From contig JANNPJ010000601.1 of assembly GCA_031400005.1 (NCBI GenBank), positions 1 through 15,014 of the forward strand: a stretch of DNA of 15,014 nucleotides, given 5' to 3'. The notes below the pieces were generated by a model that was given only the letters and a program-made list of their open reading frames with translations, did not search any database and had not been told where the DNA came from. The translations under genes and the position numbers were made by a program. The DNA comes from JANNPJ01 sp031400005. GTDB taxonomy: Bacteria; Actinomycetota; Actinomycetes; Actinomycetales; Kineosporiaceae. Each line of letters opens with the position of its first letter. The first letter of the stretch is position 1. Shown here in pieces: positions 7,474-14,999 of the stretch.

Positions 7474-8367
7474 ATGTCGACAGCGCTCAGCGAGGCCCCC
7501 GACCTGCGCAGCACCAAGGAGAGGTCCACCGCCGCCTCCTACGACAGTCGTCACAAGACGTTCAACCGGGTCTGCACCGGCGTCCTGATCGCCTTCGCCG
7601 TGCTTTGGCTGATCCCGATTGCCTGGGCGATCGACACCGCGCTCAAACCGAACGAGGAGACCACGAAGATCCCGACAACCTGGTTCATCGAGAACCCGAC
7701 CCTCCAGTCGTTCCGCACGGTTCTGGGCGCCGGCGACATCTGGAAGTGGTATCTGTCGAGCTTCATCACCTCGACAGCTGTGGCAGCAGCCACCGTAGTC
7801 ACCGCCAGCATGGCCGCGTATGCCCTTTCCCGGCTGCACTTCCGGGGCCGCAACGCGGTGTTCTTCTTCGTGCTGGCGGGCATCATGATCCCGGGACAGG
7901 TCCTGATCGTGCCGCTGTTCCGGGAGTTCGACGCGGTCAACCTGCTGAACACGTACTGGGCGGTGATCCTCCCGCAGATCCCCACTGCCATCGCGGTGTT
8001 CATCTTCGTGCAGTTCTTCAACGGCCTGCCCAAGGAATTGGAGGAGGCCGCTCGCGTCGATGGCGCCAGCAGCTGGCGGATCTACCGGACGATCGTGATG
8101 CCGCTGTCGAGGCCGGCGGTCTCCGCCGTAGCGATCTTCACCTTCGTCTGGTCATGGAACAACCTGCTCTGGCCGCTCCTGGTCCTGACCAACCCGAACC
8201 TGATGACCATCCAGGTCGGCCTTTCCAGCCAGATCGGCAACTACGGCATCCGATACGCCGACATCATGGCCTCGGCCCTCCTCGGCGGCCTGCCGCTCCT
8301 CGCCGCCTTCCTGCTGTTCCAACGCAACATCGTCGAAGGAATCGCCGGCACCGGACTGAAGGGCTAG
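7474..8367 (+). CDS. Sugar ABC transporter permease, MalG/UgpE type
   Basis: This is the second membrane subunit of the importer and the partner of the preceding permease. The ATG at 7474 was chosen because it follows the previous stop by two bases, has AGGGAAGGA at 7455-7463 upstream, and gives a normal 297-residue protein; longer readings of the frame run back into the upstream permease gene. Membrane helices lie at about 34-56, 96-117, 127-149, 161-183, 213-235 and 264-283. The EAA loop is LEEAARVDGASSWRIYRTIV and the following MPLSRP at 189-214. The protein ends in GIAGTGLKG, a form of the short Gly-Lys-Gly terminus seen in MalG-type permeases. The GH51 gene starts three bases after the stop, so import and hydrolysis are co-expressed. 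Confidence 0.95.
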   Translation: MSTALSEAPDLRSTKERSTAASYDSRHKTFNRVCTGVLIAFAVLWLIPIAWAIDTALKPNEETTKIPTTWFIENPTLQSFRTVLGAGDIWKWYLSSFITSTAVAAATVVTASMAAYALSRLHFRGRNAVFFFVLAGIMIPGQVLIVPLFREFDAVNLLNTYWAVILPQIPTAIAVFIFVQFFNGLPKELEEAARVDGASSWRIYRTIVMPLSRPAVSAVAIFTFVWSWNNLLWPLLVLTNPNLMTIQVGLSSQIGNYGIRYADIMASALLGGLPLLAAFLLFQRNIVEGIAGTGLKG

Positions 8368-8370
8368 ACA

Positions 8371-9876
8371 ATGCCACACGCTTCTCTCTTCCTGGACCCG
8401 TCCTTCGTCGTCGCGCCGGTCAACCGCCGGACTTTCGGCTCGTTCGTCGAGCACATGGGTCGATGCGTCTACGGCGGGATCTACGAGCCGGATCATCCGC
8501 GCGCCGACGAGGACGGGTTCCGCCGCGACGTGCTGGACCTGGTCCGCGAACTCGGCGTCACGGTGGTGCGCTATCCAGGGGGCAACTTCGTTTCGGGATA
8601 CCGCTGGGAGGACGGCGTCGGGCCGGCGGCCGAGCGGCCGACCCGCCTGGACCGGGCCTGGCGGAGTATCGAGAGCAACGAGTTCGGCCTGAACGAGTTC
8701 ATCCGCTGGGCGCAGAAGGCGCAGATCGAGCCCATGCTGGCCGTCAATCTCGGCACCCGTGGGCTGGACGACGCGATCGACCTGCTGGAGTACTGCAACC
8801 ATCCCGAAGGATCCACCCTGTCGGACCTTCGGGTCAGCCACGGAGCTAAGCAGCCGCACGACGTCCGAATGTGGTGTCTGGGTAACGAGATGGACGGACC
8901 TTGGCAGCTGGGACACAAAACCGCGGGGGAGTACGGCCGGCTCGCTGCCGAAACGGCCCGGGCAATGCGGCAGTTCGATCAATCCCTGGAGCTGGTCGCC
9001 TGCGGCAGTTCCAACCGTGCGATGCCGACCTTCGGTGCCTGGGAGGCCGTCGTCCTGGAAGAGACCTACGACGTCGTGGACTTCATCTCCGCCCATGCCT
9101 ACTACGAGATCGAGGGCGAGGACCTGGGAAGCTTCCTGGCCTCGTCGACCGACATGGACGGTTTCATCAACGATGTCGTGGCCACTGCGGACCACGTCGG
9201 AGCGAAGCTCTCCCGGACAAAGAAGATCAACATCTCCTTCGACGAATGGAACGTCTGGTACAACAGCAAATGGGAGCCTCTCCAGGAATGGGCGGTCGCG
9301 CCGCGGATCAGCGAGGACGCGTACACCGTCGCCGACGCTGTCGTCGTCGGCTCGCTGCTCGTGACCTTGCTTCGGCACAGTGATCGGGTCACCTCGGCGT
9401 GCCAGGCGCAGCTGGTGAACTCGCTCGGGGCGATCCGGAGCGAACCGGCCGGACCGGCCTGGCGGCAGAGTGTCTTCCACCCGTTCGCCCAGGCGGCACG
9501 GTTGGCCCAGGGTGCGGTCCTGCGGTCGGTGATCCGCACGCCCAACTACCAGACGGCCCGCTACGGCGAGGTCCCCGTCATCGATGCGGTGGGGACGTAC
9601 GACGAGGAGACCGGTGAACTGGCCGTGTTCGTCGTGAACCGTCACCCCTCGGACGAAATGACCTTGGATGTGGAGCTGCGCGCCTTCCCGGGCTCGCGAC
9701 TGGAGGCCGCCACCGTGCTCGCCGACAGCGATTGGCGTGCGACGAACACGCAGCATGATCCGGAGCGGGTCGCCCCCCGGTCGCATCCGGACGCTGAGGT
9801 GAGCGGGACTCGGCTACGCGCCGTCCTGCCGCCGGTGTCATGGAACGTGTTCCGAGTCGTCGTCGACCGAACCTGA
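8371..9876 (+). CDS. Alpha-L-arabinofuranosidase, glycoside hydrolase family 51
   Basis: This enzyme releases terminal L-arabinofuranose from arabino-oligosaccharides (arabinan or arabinoxylan fragments) by a retaining mechanism. The catalytic acid/base is Glu173 in CLGNEMDGPWQ and the nucleophile is Glu292 in SFDEWNVWY. These positions correspond closely to the known catalytic pair of Geobacillus AbfA (Glu175 and Glu294, from recall). Further GH51 landmarks are FGSFVEHMGRCVYGGIYEP near 22-40, VVRYPGGNFVSGYRWEDGVG near 65-84, and a C-terminal beta domain. The length of 501 residues is standard. There is no signal peptide, so it acts in the cytoplasm on sugars brought in by the upstream transporter. 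GAAGGG at 8358-8363 precedes the ATG. It is the last gene of the operon and converges with the minus-strand genes. Family and reaction are secure; the preferred natural substrate is not. Confidence 0.96.
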   Translation: MPHASLFLDPSFVVAPVNRRTFGSFVEHMGRCVYGGIYEPDHPRADEDGFRRDVLDLVRELGVTVVRYPGGNFVSGYRWEDGVGPAAERPTRLDRAWRSIESNEFGLNEFIRWAQKAQIEPMLAVNLGTRGLDDAIDLLEYCNHPEGSTLSDLRVSHGAKQPHDVRMWCLGNEMDGPWQLGHKTAGEYGRLAAETARAMRQFDQSLELVACGSSNRAMPTFGAWEAVVLEETYDVVDFISAHAYYEIEGEDLGSFLASSTDMDGFINDVVATADHVGAKLSRTKKINISFDEWNVWYNSKWEPLQEWAVAPRISEDAYTVADAVVVGSLLVTLLRHSDRVTSACQAQLVNSLGAIRSEPAGPAWRQSVFHPFAQAARLAQGAVLRSVIRTPNYQTARYGEVPVIDAVGTYDEETGELAVFVVNRHPSDEMTLDVELRAFPGSRLEAATVLADSDWRATNTQHDPERVAPRSHPDAEVSGTRLRAVLPPVSWNVFRVVVDRT

Positions 9877-9907
9877 CGGCACGACCAAGAAGGATGCGAC
9901 GAGATCG

Positions 9908-9934
9908 CTGACCGGTGGCCCCTTCCTCGGTCAG
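9908..9934. terminator. Candidate hairpin between convergent genes
   Basis: CTGACCG (9908-9914) and CGGTCAG (9928-9934) form a perfect 7-bp stem around a 13-base loop, in the short gap between the GH51 stop and the minus-strand gene. The right arm includes that gene's stop codon. No real T-tract follows on either side, so a bidirectional intrinsic terminator is possible but weak. Confidence 0.35.
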
Positions 9935-10923
9935 TTCTCGGCCGAACTGGTCGACTCCGGCGCGATCTGGTCCAGGCGAACGTGTGGTGGGGGAACTGTT
10001 CCCGCCACCGCTGTGGCGACCACGATCGACTCCGACACGTACCCGGGTTTGCTGAAGGTGAGCCCATACAGTCCCGGCGGCAGGGACAGCGACCAGTGTT
10101 TCCCGTGCACCTGCTTCTCGACTTCCGGTGCCTCGGGCACCGGGCTGGGGCTCGCCGGCACAGGCCTGCTCCCGGTGAGATCGTTGAGGTTCAGCCGGAC
10201 CACGGTGATCCGTGTGGGCTGCTTGCCTTCCACCGCCAGCACCGTGCCTTTAACCACGACCTTTTCGGTCAAACCAGGATCGCTGGCGCCTGCACTGGGG
10301 TGAGCAGTCGGGGTAACCTGGCGCGGTTCGGTCCCCGTGGTCTTCGGCGCCGTGGTGTCGCGCCCCCAGAACACCCGCGACGGAGCGAACACGGTCAGCG
10401 CCGCCAGCACCACGAGTAGGACGGCCACCACCGCAGCAAGGATCGTGATCGGCCGCCATCGCGAGCGGCGTGGTGGCGGTGGCGGTGCAGCCAGCATCGG
10501 CCGGTCCACCTGCAACTGGGCCGTCGTCGCCAGCATCGGCCGGTCTTGCACCTCTGCGGTCAGTGACCAGAGGTAGCATCCCGGCGGGGTGCCCGCCGCA
10601 GGGCTGAGTTCCACGAAGAGTCGGGCCGTCGCCCCCGGGGACACGGACACCACCTGCGGCCGCGGGCACCAGGCCGGTTCCAGCCCCTGCACCCGGATCA
10701 CCGCCTGCACCTCCTGCAGCCCCGGGGTCGTCACCCTGGCCTCGACCGCCACCGGAATTCCGGGCCACGTACGCCCGTCGTCCAGGTCGATCCGCAGCTG
10801 ACCGGCGGACTCTTCCTGCTCGGGATCACCCGGCCACAGGATGTGGGCCGCGGTGTCGCCGGAGTCGGTTGAGAAAACAGCCAGCAGATCGCGGACGGTG
10901 TTCTCGTCGGGAGCCGCGCTCAT
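9931..10923 (-). CDS. Single-pass membrane protein with Ig-like N-terminal and carboxypeptidase-regulatory-like C-terminal domain
   Basis: I do not recognise a named gene. Residues 40-140 form a beta-rich Ig-like domain (VAVEARVTTPGLQEVQAVIRV, then SVSPGATARLFVELSPAAGTPPGCYLWSL). A Pro-rich and Arg-rich stretch (147-157) precedes a single membrane helix at about 159-180. Residues 181-220 are a Thr/Pro-rich spacer. Residues 220-318 resemble a carboxypeptidase-regulatory-like beta-sandwich (VVVKGTVLAVEG, then HWSLSLPPGLYGLTFSKPGYVSESIVV). The basic flank on the N side suggests N-terminus inside, C-terminus outside. GAGGTG seven bases before the ATG is a good ribosome site. The gene is seven bases downstream of a larger gene of the same architecture and is last in the operon that begins with DUF4255. 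A role with the injection system at the membrane is inferred from context only. Confidence 0.75.
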   Translation of the reverse strand: MSAAPDENTVRDLLAVFSTDSGDTAAHILWPGDPEQEESAGQLRIDLDDGRTWPGIPVAVEARVTTPGLQEVQAVIRVQGLEPAWCPRPQVVSVSPGATARLFVELSPAAGTPPGCYLWSLTAEVQDRPMLATTAQLQVDRPMLAAPPPPPRRSRWRPITILAAVVAVLLVVLAALTVFAPSRVFWGRDTTAPKTTGTEPRQVTPTAHPSAGASDPGLTEKVVVKGTVLAVEGKQPTRITVVRLNLNDLTGSRPVPASPSPVPEAPEVEKQVHGKHWSLSLPPGLYGLTFSKPGYVSESIVVATAVAGTVPPPHVRLDQIAPESTSSAEN

Positions 10924-10930
10924 TTGTCGC

Positions 10931-12637
10931 TCACCTCGGGCCTGGATCTGAGTGCGTGGGAGTCGGTGCCCTGACGTCGGGCCGCCCCGCGGGCGTGAAG
11001 GACGGGGACGTCGTCGGATCGGAACTGGGGGGCGTCGTGGCCGCAGGTTCCGCAGATGCCGAAACCTCCGGCTTCGTCGGTGACGGAGAGGCGGTGGCGG
11101 ACGGCGGTGTGGTGGGAGCAGGCGCCGTCGTGGTCTCGGCCGGCATCGGGGTCAGCGGCACCGGGGTCGGCGGCACCGGAATCTGGTTCAGGTCCAAGGT
11201 GTCGACGTCGCGCTGTTGGCCGAGGGCCAGGTCGACCGGAATGCTGGCCATCAGATACCCTTCCTTCTCTGCGACGACCACGAAACGTCCTGGAGTGGGA
11301 AGATTTTCGGCTTGGAATACGGTCGGTGTGTCGGTTTGGACGGCGGTGGCGAGGATCGCCCCGGGAACGGTGGAGCCGGGTGCCAGGCGCACGGTCACCC
11401 GCACGTCTGATGGGTCATCCACGTCCAACGCGATCGTGATCGAGCCGAGGGCGATACCGATCATGATTGGTCGCAGGTGGGTCACCCCGCCCGCGACCGT
11501 GACCGTGGTGGCGTGTGCGGCGTCCACGGCCTGCGGATACCAGGTCGGGATCCGCTGCCGGGCAGTGACCCGGACGAGATAGTCCCCGGCGGTCACGTCG
11601 TCCATTCGCCAGTCGCCGTTGACCCCGGTGGTCATCGTCCGGACCGGTGTCACCGGGTCGAACGGTCGGTAGAGCGATACCTCGGTCCCTTCGGCAGGCG
11701 TCACCGCACGTTTCGGTGTCGCGGCCGGCGAACTGCCCGCCTTCGTCTTCGGTGCCGAGCGGGTTGTCTTCACCACCAGCCCGGCCACCGAGCATGGGCA
11801 GGCCGCAGTGGGTGGGGACTTCGAATCGGGATCGCTGACCGCGACCAATCTGGCGTCCTTGTTGGCTAGCTCGGTCTGATGATGCTTGAGGACGGCGCCG
11901 ACGACCAGGACCGCGGTGCCCACCACGATGAGCAGGACGATCGGTGTCGCTGCCAACGACAGGGCGGCCCGGGTCAGCCGGGGACGCTGGAGGAACGCCG
12001 CCTGAGCTCCGATTCCAGGTAGCGGGGCGCCCCCCTCCCGCTCTGCCGGGGTCCGCGCGTCGGCGTGGACGGCCAGCATTCGAGGGGTGGGAATTCCCCA
12101 GAAGGGACGTCGAGACTCGACTTTGACGGCGATTCGGGTCTTTTCCCCGGGGGCCAATTTCAATCGATCAAGGGCGAACGAGAAACGCAGCCTGGCCTCG
12201 TCGTCCCTGCCGTGCAGTGGTCGGTCGATCACGGTGTTGCCCTGGTTCTCCGCCCGCAGAGAAAGTTCGGCGCGGCTACCGCCCCGCACCAGTGGCGGTT
12301 TCAGGTTCAGTAGCAGCCGCTCGCGTTCTGCCACCTCGACGGTGACGGGCACCAGGACGCTCTTTCGAGGCTCGTTGATCTCCGTGACCTGTACGGTAAT
12401 TTGTCGCTGTCCGGCCGGGATCGATTCCGGCAGAAGCATATTCACTTCGACAGCGCGGGCCTCGCCGGGGAACAGCGACAGTATCGGCTCGGTCACGTCG
12501 ACCCACTCGGGATCAGCCCCGAGGACCAGAATGGACACCCCTGCGATGACGTTGCGCACGTTCTCGATGTGGACGCTGAGCGTGACCGGCACACCGGCCT
12601 GATACCGCACGGTGGTCGGTCGAACCTCAATGATCAT
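10931..12637 (-). CDS. Membrane protein with two Ig-like N-terminal domains and extracytoplasmic beta-sandwich repeats
   Basis: No specific family name can be given. Residues 1-102 form an Ig-like domain (VTLSVHIENVRNVIAGVSI, LFPGEARAVEVNMLLPESIPAGQ) and 105-195 a second one (RAELSLRAENQGNTV, LAPGEKTRIAVKVE). One membrane helix lies at about 225-250. Beyond it come C280-P-C282, a segment rich in Lys, Ala and Pro, a carboxypeptidase-regulatory-like unit at about 315-385 (EGTEVSLYRP, VNGDWRMDDVTAGDYLVRVTA), and another beta-rich unit to about 485. The last 80 residues are Pro/Thr/Ser/Ala low complexity, likely disordered or a wall-spanning stalk. Its start overlaps the upstream stop by four bases (ATGA), with no clear Shine-Dalgarno, so it is translationally coupled. 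The first Ig domain is a paralogue of that in the upstream gene, sharing the LFPGE and PAG signature. Its proposed partnership with the injection system is inference. Confidence 0.78.
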   Translation of the reverse strand: MIIEVRPTTVRYQAGVPVTLSVHIENVRNVIAGVSILVLGADPEWVDVTEPILSLFPGEARAVEVNMLLPESIPAGQRQITVQVTEINEPRKSVLVPVTVEVAERERLLLNLKPPLVRGGSRAELSLRAENQGNTVIDRPLHGRDDEARLRFSFALDRLKLAPGEKTRIAVKVESRRPFWGIPTPRMLAVHADARTPAEREGGAPLPGIGAQAAFLQRPRLTRAALSLAATPIVLLIVVGTAVLVVGAVLKHHQTELANKDARLVAVSDPDSKSPPTAACPCSVAGLVVKTTRSAPKTKAGSSPAATPKRAVTPAEGTEVSLYRPFDPVTPVRTMTTGVNGDWRMDDVTAGDYLVRVTARQRIPTWYPQAVDAAHATTVTVAGGVTHLRPIMIGIALGSITIALDVDDPSDVRVTVRLAPGSTVPGAILATAVQTDTPTVFQAENLPTPGRFVVVAEKEGYLMASIPVDLALGQQRDVDTLDLNQIPVPPTPVPLTPMPAETTTAPAPTTPPSATASPSPTKPEVSASAEPAATTPPSSDPTTSPSFTPAGRPDVRAPTPTHSDPGPR

Positions 12638-14286
12638 GGAGCACTCGAGGTCGGGAGTGGGGACGGCTGCAAGGTAACGCTGATCACCGGGTGTTTCTGG
12701 TCCGCATTGAGGTGCACATCGCGCACGGTCAGGCTCAGGCCCGCGCCGGCATCGATCGTCAGGTCATACCGGGCCGGTGCCGGAAGCTTCTTCAGCACAA
12801 TGGTTGCCGTCCGGTTCTCGGTGCCGTCGGCAGCCGTCACCGTGGTCGGCCAGGCGCTCCCGCTCGGAGCTGGACTCGCGCTCGCGCCCGAAGGGTCTGG
12901 GCTTGCCCCCACCGCAGCGTCGTTTGACGTCGAGGTGGGACCGGCGGCCGGTTCTCGGCAGGGTGGAGCCGGTGCGTTAATGATCGGTGAAGGGCTGCCG
13001 GTGGCCGACGTCGACGGCTCCGGCGAAGGGCTCTCGCTCGCCTCGGGCGGTTCCGATGGCGGCGCGGTGGCCTGGTGGACCGCCACCGTAACCGGGCCGA
13101 TGACAACCGCATCCGAGGGATAAGCGACGGCGACGGTGAGGGTTCCTCGAGGCGCTGAGACGGACTCGTTCAGCGAGCATGAGGCGTCGAACCATCGCAC
13201 CGGGGCGGTCCGCGACTTCAAGCCCTTTCCGGTGAGTTTCAGCTGGTAAGGGCCGGGGAACAGGCCCGGCAGCCAGAACTGCCCATTCCCGTCGCTGACT
13301 GTGCTGGCGGTCGCGGTCTTCGGGGTGCAGGTGACCGGACTCGGATCGACGGCAGTAGTCGGCTCGGACCCCTGCGGCTCCCGGCTGCAGGCGAGGACGG
13401 TGACCGCCGCGACCGGGGATTCGTCCACCGCCGACACCACTTGCCCGGACACGGTGATCGCCGCGTCCGGTCGTGCCGGAGCGGTGGCCGCCGGGAAGAA
13501 GAACTCCGCGGGCTCGATGCCGGGATCAACCAGCCGAACGAGCATCTTCAGTCCGATGAACCCACCGACCAGCCAGAGGACGGCGACCGTGACCAGGGCG
13601 AACGCCAACAGAGTTCCAGGGCTGAAGGTAGGTCGCTGCCGGAACGTGACCCGGGTGTCCTGGCTGATCTCGCTCTCCAGCAGGGGTCGTCCCGGTGTCG
13701 TCGACCGGGCGATCACCAAGAGATCAACCACATGGTCCTGGTCCCCGCCGGCCAGCCGTCGGGGACCGATCACCCGTGCCCGGCAGACACTGGAACCCCA
13801 GGCCGCGATCTGGAACTCGGCCGGCTCGAATTCGACTGTCACAGTGTCAGGGACGTCGACTTCCCGCACCAGAACATTCAGCGGAGTGTTGCCGCGATTG
13901 GTCACGGTGACGGGGAAGTCGACCCGGCGCAACGCCCGGCGGATCGCCGGGTGCGCCCCGGCGGCCAATGCCGGTTGCGGTGGTACGTCCACGTCGAGGC
14001 CGACCGATCGGCGCAGACCGGTCGCGACCCCGCGGACCTCCAGTTCGGCTCGGTGCAGGCCGGCCGGCACCTGGGACGGCAGTTGGATGCGAAGGGTGAG
14101 CCGCCGACGCTCGCCCGGGAACAGGGCCGGGGTGGCGGAGTCGATCCGAATCGACGCCCCCGGGATCCCGCCCAGGCCGACGTCGAGGGCGTCAATGACG
14201 TCCTCGGTGTTCACGACGTCGACCAAGACCTCTCCGGAACTTTCCGGCAGCAACGTGACCTGGCCGGTCACGGCCGACACGTCCAT
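12634..14286 (-). CDS. Membrane protein with Ig-like N-terminal domains and Ser/Pro-rich, cysteine-containing outer region
   Basis: This is the first of three related membrane-protein genes after DUF4255; no named family is recognised. Residues 1-102 are Ig-like, with TPALFPGERRRLTLRIQLPS and QVPAGLHRAELEVRG, closely matching the next gene. Residues 105-215 form a second beta domain (FPVTVTNRGNTPLNVLVREV). A membrane helix lies at about 224-250. Residues 275-360 look carboxypeptidase-regulatory-like (ITVSGQVVSAVDESPVAAVTV, VSDGNGQFWLPGLFPGPYQLKL). Residues 408-480 are Ser/Pro/Glu-rich linker and 480-540 a final beta segment. Four cysteines (300, 320, 370, 443) fall after the helix, which would allow two disulfides if that part is outside. 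The ATG overlaps the DUF4255 stop by one base (TAATG), and GAGG lies nine bases upstream. Topology is predicted from sequence only. Confidence 0.78.
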   Translation of the reverse strand: MDVSAVTGQVTLLPESSGEVLVDVVNTEDVIDALDVGLGGIPGASIRIDSATPALFPGERRRLTLRIQLPSQVPAGLHRAELEVRGVATGLRRSVGLDVDVPPQPALAAGAHPAIRRALRRVDFPVTVTNRGNTPLNVLVREVDVPDTVTVEFEPAEFQIAAWGSSVCRARVIGPRRLAGGDQDHVVDLLVIARSTTPGRPLLESEISQDTRVTFRQRPTFSPGTLLAFALVTVAVLWLVGGFIGLKMLVRLVDPGIEPAEFFFPAATAPARPDAAITVSGQVVSAVDESPVAAVTVLACSREPQGSEPTTAVDPSPVTCTPKTATASTVSDGNGQFWLPGLFPGPYQLKLTGKGLKSRTAPVRWFDASCSLNESVSAPRGTLTVAVAYPSDAVVIGPVTVAVHQATAPPSEPPEASESPSPEPSTSATGSPSPIINAPAPPCREPAAGPTSTSNDAAVGASPDPSGASASPAPSGSAWPTTVTAADGTENRTATIVLKKLPAPARYDLTIDAGAGLSLTVRDVHLNADQKHPVISVTLQPSPLPTSSAP

Positions 14287-14999
14287 TAGGGCCGACCTCG
14301 TCCGCGCTGCTGGCGGGGGCCGAACCAGACGAATCGACGAGGAGCGCGACTCTCTGCCACCGAGCCCTCGACACTCACCGAGCCCTCGACACTCACCGGC
14401 ACCTCGACATTCATCGGCTCGGTGCTTACCCCCTTGGGCGTGACCTCGGCCAGTACCGTCTCTACCGGCGGGGCCAGCGGTCTCGGTCGGCCAAGTGGGA
14501 CCGCCGTCATCGCCACCAGCACCATCCCGGCTCGGAGCGGAATTCCCAAACCGCTCCAGAGGTCGCGCGCCTGAACCGCTTTCGTCTCGGCGAAACTGAG
14601 CTGAATCGGGCTCACCAACTCGTCGCTCTCTGGCCCCGGACTGAGCGTGGGGGTGCGCAGTACCACCCGCATCGCCTCGCCGAGCAAGCGGTGCTCCTGC
14701 CGGATGTCACCGCCCCAGGTACTGAGGAGGTAGGAGAAGGCGACACAGGGAGCCGGCCGGTCCTGTACCAGCGCGCCGCCCTGCTGGCGTCGCGCTGGGA
14801 TTGGTACCGACTGCTGGCCGGCTCGGGTGATGTCGAACAGGAAGAGGTTCACCGTCGGTCGGGTGAGCGTGCTACCCCAGGTGGCGTCCGGGCTGTCGAA
14901 CGAGACGTCGCCGACGTCGGCACTCAAGCGGGAGCTCCGCGAGGCCCGTCGTCGTCTCGAGGACGCCACCCCAGTATGGCAGCAGGCGGGCGAGATCAT
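14286..14999 (-). CDS. DUF4255 (Afp16/Pvc16-type) tail terminator protein, 5' end uncertain
   Basis: DUF4255 proteins are hallmark eCIS components; Afp16/Pvc16 caps the tube and sheath at the distal end. Counting from the ATG at 14999, residues 31-58 (DVSFDSPDATWG, RPTVNLFLFDI), 83-115 (APCVAFSYLLSTWGGD, EHRLLGEAMRVVLRTP) and 145-170 (RDLWSGLGIPLRAGMVL) match the family closely. The first 25 residues (Cys pair, RRRR, Ser-rich) do not look like the usual N-terminal helix, and codon composition there is not coding-like. A TTG at 14925-14927 with GGAG eight bases upstream is an alternative start, and an upstream start with a frameshift cannot be excluded. The C terminus is extended: hexapeptide repeats at about 197-214 and a basic Arg/Gly/Gln tail. 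The stop overlaps the next gene by one base. The DUF4255 call is firm; the start is not. Confidence 0.85.
   Translation of the reverse strand: MISPACCHTGVASSRRRRASRSSRLSADVGDVSFDSPDATWGSTLTRPTVNLFLFDITRAGQQSVPIPARRQQGGALVQDRPAPCVAFSYLLSTWGGDIRQEHRLLGEAMRVVLRTPTLSPGPESDELVSPIQLSFAETKAVQARDLWSGLGIPLRAGMVLVAMTAVPLGRPRPLAPPVETVLAEVTPKGVSTEPMNVEVPVSVEGSVSVEGSVAESRAPRRFVWFGPRQQRGRGRP
14361..14414 (-). repeat. 18-bp tandem repeat in the DUF4255 gene
   Basis: Two identical 18-bp units (14361-14378 and 14379-14396) are followed by a degenerate third (14397-14414). On the minus strand they encode two VSVEGS hexapeptides preceded by a diverged MNVEVP. The repeat sits in the C-terminal extension, after the conserved DUF4255 domain. 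Confidence 0.8.

Noticed and set aside
8152..9786. 544-codon minus-strand open frame opposite the GH51 gene
   Set aside because: It is antisense to a gene with both catalytic glutamates in place; no domain or ribosome site supports it.
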